This document shows positions 6,659 through 8,517 of a DNA stretch of 8,517 nt, piece by piece (position 1 is the stretch's first letter; each line of letters starts with the position of its first letter). Position numbers and translations under genes: made by a program. Source of the stretch: a bacterium. GTDB lineage: Bacteria > UBP18 > UBA7526. Location of the stretch: the NCBI GenBank assembly GCA_030616365.1, contig JAUWXM010000050.1:1-8517 (forward strand), written 5' to 3'. The notes beneath the pieces were generated by a model, which was not told the origin of the DNA, ran no database searches, and worked only from the letters and a program-made list of their open reading frames with translations.

Positions 6659-7803
6659 GTGATTCTCATAGGCATGATGACGCAGAGATAATCCTCATCG
6701 CTAACTGGTTTGATTACCCCTGGACTCAAAGGTTCATTCAATTCTAAGGTGACCTCTTCTGAGGATATATTTCGTAAAATATCCAGAATATATCGGGCAT
6801 TATACGCCGTCCTTATCTCCTCCCCAGAATAATCGATGTCCATCTCCTCCCGGGCTTCACCCACCTGGGGGGTCTGGGACCTTATGATGAGTTTATTGGA
6901 ATAGGCCAATAGTTCCACGGCTCCGGTTCGGGCATCGGCAAGTAGGGCTGCCCTCCTCACTCCTTTCAACAACTTCTCCCTATTTATGGAGAGTCTCTTG
7001 GCGCTCTTCTTTGGGATGAGTTGCTTATAGTCCGGGAATTGACCCTCAATGAGTTTAGAACTCAGGATAATCCCACCCGCCTGCGCCGACCTGTCTGCCG
7101 ACGAGGCAGGGGCTTCGGCGGGCAGGTCTAAAGAGAAGGAGATCTGGTTCTCACCAATTATGGTCTCGACCTTCTTCGGCTCCTCCAATAGTCTATTCAG
7201 TTCATTCAACGCCTTTGTGGGGATGATGGCCCCAATCCTCTTCTTTGGTCCTTTCTCTATCTTGTGGCTTACGGTTGCCAATCGGTGACCATCAGTAGCG
7301 GTCATGATTATCCTATCCTTCTCCATCTCTAAGTAACTACCATTCAGGATATACCTCGTCTCATCCCGGGAGTTGGCGAAGATTGTCTTCTGGACCATCC
7401 CTCTTAAAAGCTGAGAGTCCAAAGAAAATCGATTCTCGCTCTCCACTTCTGATAAAGTGGGGAACTCCTCTGCGGGAAGACCATGGACCTTGAAGAATAT
7501 TCCCCTAGAGGATATCTTCATCTGGCTATCCTCTGTCTCCATCTCTACTGTCCCTTCAGGTAACTCCCTTATGATATCAGAGAGCCTCTTGGCCGGGATG
7601 GTAATGGCACCCTCCTTCTTGACCTGGGCCGGGACGCTACACTTAATCCCGATCTCTAAGTCAGTCGCAGATAGTTCTATCTTCTCTTTCTTTGCTTCTA
7701 TCAGGATATTGGTTAAGATGGGCAGAGTGGCTCTTCCCGCTACAGCACTTTCTACGGTCTGAATTCCTCTTATTAAATCTCCTTGAAAACAACTAATCTT
7801 CAT
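6655..7803 (-). CDS. dnaN: DNA polymerase III sliding clamp (beta subunit)
   Basis: DnaN forms the dimeric ring that holds DNA polymerase III and many repair proteins on DNA. This protein has 382 residues (E. coli has 366). Three clamp folds are recognisable: domain 1 (about 1-122; LPILTNILIEA, ATDLEIGIKCSV, ITIPAKRL, FKVHGLPAEEFP), domain 2 (about 128-250; FANSRDETRYILNGSYLEM, ATDGHRLATVSH) and domain 3 (about 251-382; IEGQFPDYKQLIPK, IRTAYNARYILDILRNI, ending VIMPMRIT, which forms part of the peptide-binding pocket). Between FSL (223-225) and IILSSKLIEG (245-254) lie about 19 residues rich in Ala, Ser and Pro. E. coli-type clamps have only a short turn there, and the extra residues are encoded by a GC-rich inverted repeat. 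ATG at 7803 follows AAAGGAA (7813-7819), 9 nt away. The stop overlaps the dciA start by 4 nt. First gene after the putative origin. Confidence 0.98.
   Translation of the reverse strand: MKISCFQGDLIRGIQTVESAVAGRATLPILTNILIEAKKEKIELSATDLEIGIKCSVPAQVKKEGAITIPAKRLSDIIRELPEGTVEMETEDSQMKISSRGIFFKVHGLPAEEFPTLSEVESENRFSLDSQLLRGMVQKTIFANSRDETRYILNGSYLEMEKDRIIMTATDGHRLATVSHKIEKGPKKRIGAIIPTKALNELNRLLEEPKKVETIIGENQISFSLDLPAEAPASSADRSAQAGGIILSSKLIEGQFPDYKQLIPKKSAKRLSINREKLLKGVRRAALLADARTGAVELLAYSNKLIIRSQTPQVGEAREEMDIDYSGEEIRTAYNARYILDILRNISSEEVTLELNEPLSPGVIKPVSDEDYLCVIMPMRIT
7089..7127. repeat. 39-bp GC-rich inverted repeat inside dnaN
   Basis: Arms ACCTGTCTGCC (7089-7099) and GGCGGGCAGGT (7117-7127) pair at 9 of 11 positions around a 17-nt centre. 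The length is exactly 13 codons. It supplies most of the 19 extra residues (226-244) at a surface turn near the end of clamp domain 2. Flanking GC-rich bases (about 7078-7088) may belong to the same insertion. GGGCAGGT (7120-7127) recurs at 8186-8193 beside oriC. Confidence 0.75.
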
Positions 7804-7831
7804 AAAGCCTATTTCCTTTCTTCTTATTATC

Positions 7832-7837
7832 TTTATA
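7832..7837 (-). promoter_or_regulatory. Possible -10 box of a dnaN promoter
   Basis: TATAAA on the minus strand matches 5 of 6 bases of the sigma-70 -10 consensus. It would place a start about 20 nt before the dnaN ATG, just ahead of its SD. No good -35 box is seen at 17 bp, so this is tentative; in AT-rich DNA such a match is easy to find by chance. Confidence 0.2.
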
Positions 7838-7845
7838 TCTTAATT

Positions 7846-7870
7846 AAAGAATAAGAATAATAATGGGCTG
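7846..7870 (+). promoter_or_regulatory. Candidate unwinding element with DnaA-trio-like run
   Basis: Read 3' to 5' on the plus strand from 7863, the bases form AAT AAT AAG AAT AAG AAA, six consecutive triplets with a central A, which fits the DnaA-trio pattern. A short GC-rich spacer (7864-7870) separates them from a box variant at 7878-7886. Position on the dnaN side and AT-richness (7820-7877) fit an unwinding element. The match is by eye. Confidence 0.4.
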
Positions 7871-7877
7871 TTAATTA

Positions 7878-7886
7878 TGGGGATAC
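7878..7886 (-). promoter_or_regulatory. DnaA-box variant nearest the AT-rich stretch
   Basis: GTATCCCCA on the minus strand differs from TTATCCACA at two positions. It lies next to the candidate trio run and has the opposite orientation to the main cluster. A second weak box, TTATTCCCA (7932-7940, minus strand, two mismatches), lies between it and the cluster. Confidence 0.4.
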
Positions 7887-7951
7887 TTTCTTTCCTTAAG
7901 GGAGAAGTCTCAAATTCTCCTCTTGATAATCTGGGAATAAGTGAGGTCTAC

Positions 7952-8032
7952 TTATCCCCACTATCCACAGTCTCTCCCCAGCCACTTATCTATCCCCAGC
8001 TTATCCCCAGGATACCAAGAGACTTATCCCCT
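7952..8032 (+). promoter_or_regulatory. DnaA-box cluster (TTATCCCCA variants)
   Basis: Five plus-oriented boxes: TTATCCCCA (7952-7960), CTATCCACA (7961-7969, abutting the first), CTATCCCCA (7990-7998), TTATCCCCA (8001-8009) and TTATCCCCT (8024-8032). Mismatches to TTATCCACA are 1, 1, 2, 1 and 2. Several starts are 9-11 bp or about two turns apart, so many lie on one face of the helix. A weaker CTCTCCCCA is at 7972-7980. Likely DnaA binding sites. Confidence 0.7.
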
Positions 8033-8054
8033 TCTTAAAATCTAATGAAGTAGC

Positions 8055-8122
8055 TTATCAGGATATCAGCAAATCAGTGGGTAGAGTATCAGAGTACCAG
8101 AATACCAGATGGAGAAGGTCAG
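8055..8122 (+). repeat. Left arm of 8-bp-periodic ATCAG array
   Basis: CAG starts at 8059, 8067, 8075, 8090, 8098, 8106 and 8120, mostly in ATCAG or ACCAG. Spacing is 8 bp within groups of three and about 15 between groups, where a GG..AG unit takes the place of a CAG unit. Further copies at 8127 and 8135 run into the core. The arm is the reverse complement, unit by unit, of 8201-8267. Confidence 0.75.
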
Positions 8123-8134
8123 TTATCAGAGGGT

Positions 8135-8147
8135 CAGATTGAATCTG
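8135..8147. repeat. Small hairpin in the core
   Basis: CAGATT (8135-8140) and AATCTG (8142-8147) are perfect reverse complements around a single G. It lies at the inner end of the left array. Confidence 0.5.
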
Positions 8148-8200
8148 TTATTTTGAGCGAAGCGAGAAACAAGGTTCTGCCCGTAGGGCAGGTTCTTATT
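8148..8200. repeat. Core element between the two arrays, with perfect hairpin
   Basis: The core starts with TTTTGAGCGAAGCGAG (8151-8166), containing GCGA twice, which resembles a short dispersed repeat (TGAGCGAAGCGA type) that I recall from many bacterial genomes. It then holds the hairpin CTGCCC-GTA-GGGCAG (8177-8191), flanked by direct GGTTCT copies (8173-8178, 8191-8196). Neither side has a clear T-run, so it is not called a terminator, although it lies downstream of dnaA and could shield its mRNA end. Confidence 0.5.
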
Positions 8201-8267
8201 CTGAATTCTCATTCTGATGCTCTGATATACTGGTATCCTTCCTACTGATAATCTGATCTTCTGATTT
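8201..8267 (-). repeat. Right arm of 8-bp-periodic array (CTGAT on plus strand)
   Basis: CTG starts at 8201, 8214, 8222, 8230, 8245, 8253 and 8261. From the outside inward the spacings are 8, 8, 15, 8, 8, 13, against 8, 8, 15, 8, 8, 14 in the left arm. A hand alignment of the reverse complement with 8055-8122 gives about 46 identities in 68 columns with one gap. The outer end overlaps the dnaA stop codon (8266-8268). Confidence 0.75.
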
Positions 8268-8517
8268 ACTCTTTTATCTCCTTTATCAGTCGCTCTATGG
8301 TCTTTCCGAAGTCCGGGTCCTTTTCCAGTCTCTCTTTTATCTTATCGTAGCCGTGCATCACTGTGGTGTGGTCCCTTCCCCCGAAGTTCTCCCCGATCTC
8401 TGGCAGAGAAGAGTCGGTCAGGTTGCGTGAGAGATACATGGCTATCTGCCGGGGAAAGGCGATGGCCTTGGTTCTCTTCTGGGCCTTCATGTCCGCAATA
8501 TGCAGATCGAAGTGGGC
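8266..8517 (-). CDS. dnaA: Chromosomal replication initiator DnaA (C-terminal domain IV, partial)
   Basis: Only the last 83 codons and stop are in the window; the frame is open to the right edge. The visible part is domain IV, the helix-turn-helix that binds DnaA boxes. It has KRTKAIAFPRQIAMYLSR, then SLPEIGENFGGRDHTTVMHG, the DnaA signature with the Arg-Asp-His-Thr-Thr DNA-contact residues intact, and ends in YDKIKERL and a short Lys/Glu tail. The AAA+ ATPase and N-terminal domains lie beyond the window. The adjoining gap to dnaN carries the candidate boxes it would bind. The gene reads toward dnaN, as in the usual dnaA-dnaN order. The stop codon falls in the outermost unit of the right-hand array. 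Confidence 0.96.
   Translation of the reverse strand, partial: AHFDLHIADMKAQKRTKAIAFPRQIAMYLSRNLTDSSLPEIGENFGGRDHTTVMHGYDKIKERLEKDPDFGKTIERLIKEIKE

Larger units (their letters stand above)
7804..8265. other. oriC: Putative replication origin (oriC), dnaA-dnaN intergenic region
   Basis: This 462-bp gene-free gap between dnaA and dnaN is a classic origin location. From the dnaN side it holds: an AT-rich stretch (7820-7877) with a trio-like run; two reverse-oriented DnaA-box variants (7878-7886, 7932-7940); a cluster of plus-oriented box variants (7952-8032); and a repeat-rich half (8055-8267) made of two mirror-image arrays around a hairpin core. No ORF of credible coding character is present. 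The origin call rests on gene context and box density; no box is the perfect TTATCCACA. A second box cluster upstream of dnaA, as in bipartite origins, would lie outside the window. Confidence 0.75.

Noticed and set aside
7089..7127. Sequencing or assembly error in dnaN
   Set aside because: The segment is frame-neutral (13 codons) and the clamp frame resumes correctly; similar segments occur in dciA and gyrB.
6006..7762. Plus-strand ORFs opposite dciA and dnaN, including one of 127 codons
   Set aside because: Antisense to clearly recognised genes; hydrophobic Phe/Ser-rich composition is the mirror of Lys/Glu-rich coding sequence.
7909..7914. TTGAGA on the minus strand as a -35 box for dnaN
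   Set aside because: No acceptable -10 sequence at 16-18 bp spacing.
7901..7920. GGAGAA / TTCTCC inverted repeat as a terminator of dnaA
   Set aside because: The 6-bp stem is weak, the loop 8 nt, and no T-run follows on either strand.
8177..8191. CTGCCC-GTA-GGGCAG hairpin as an intrinsic terminator
   Set aside because: The stem is perfect, but the following bases on the minus strand (AACCTTGTTTC) are not a U-tract; kept only as a structural repeat.
8055..8267. CRISPR-like array
   Set aside because: Units are 8 bp and degenerate, inverted between arms, with no spacers of constant length and no cas genes.

Overview
The window is a chromosomal replication-origin neighbourhood of a bacterium. 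Every real gene lies on the minus strand. Read in the direction of transcription (right to left) the order is: dnaA 3' end (cut by the window edge), a 462-bp intergenic region that looks like oriC, dnaN (sliding clamp), dciA/DUF721 (helicase-loading protein), gyrB, a small stand-alone GAF-domain gene, a small exported HEAT-repeat gene, and gyrA (its last codons run off the left edge). The genes are packed as one leftward run: dnaN and dciA overlap by 4 nt (ATGA), 6 nt separate dciA from gyrB, 13 nt separate gyrB from GAF, and 26 nt separate HEAT from gyrA. Transcription runs in the same direction as a fork leaving the putative origin leftward.

The genes form a coherent replication set. DnaA would bind the variant boxes in the dnaA-dnaN gap and open the AT-rich stretch next to dnaN. 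DciA is the DnaB loader or helper in bacteria lacking DnaC/DnaI. DnaN tethers the polymerase, and GyrA2B2 removes the positive supercoils ahead of the fork. recF, often found between dnaN and gyrB, is absent here. gyrB and gyrA are separated by two genes of visibly lower G+C with no obvious replication role.

The most unusual feature is repeat content. Four compact GC-rich inverted repeats lie inside the reading frames of three essential genes: one in dnaN, two in dciA and a tandem pair of hairpins in gyrB. In each case the frame stays open and the added residues fall in a turn, a linker or the C-terminal tail. This resembles the in-frame palindromic elements known from Rickettsia, but the sequences are different. 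Separately, two intergenic regions hold 8-bp-periodic degenerate arrays. One sits beside oriC and is built as two mirror-image arms of nine units around a hairpin-bearing core. The other, between the GAF and HEAT genes, repeats GTC exactly every 8 bp.

Organism: gene order, an E. coli-type GyrB insert, DciA in place of DnaC/DnaI, and abundant small palindromic repeats suggest an uncultivated or deep-branching Gram-negative-type lineage (Omnitrophota or a similar candidate phylum). That placement is from memory and of low confidence. The sequence itself does not prove a phylum.
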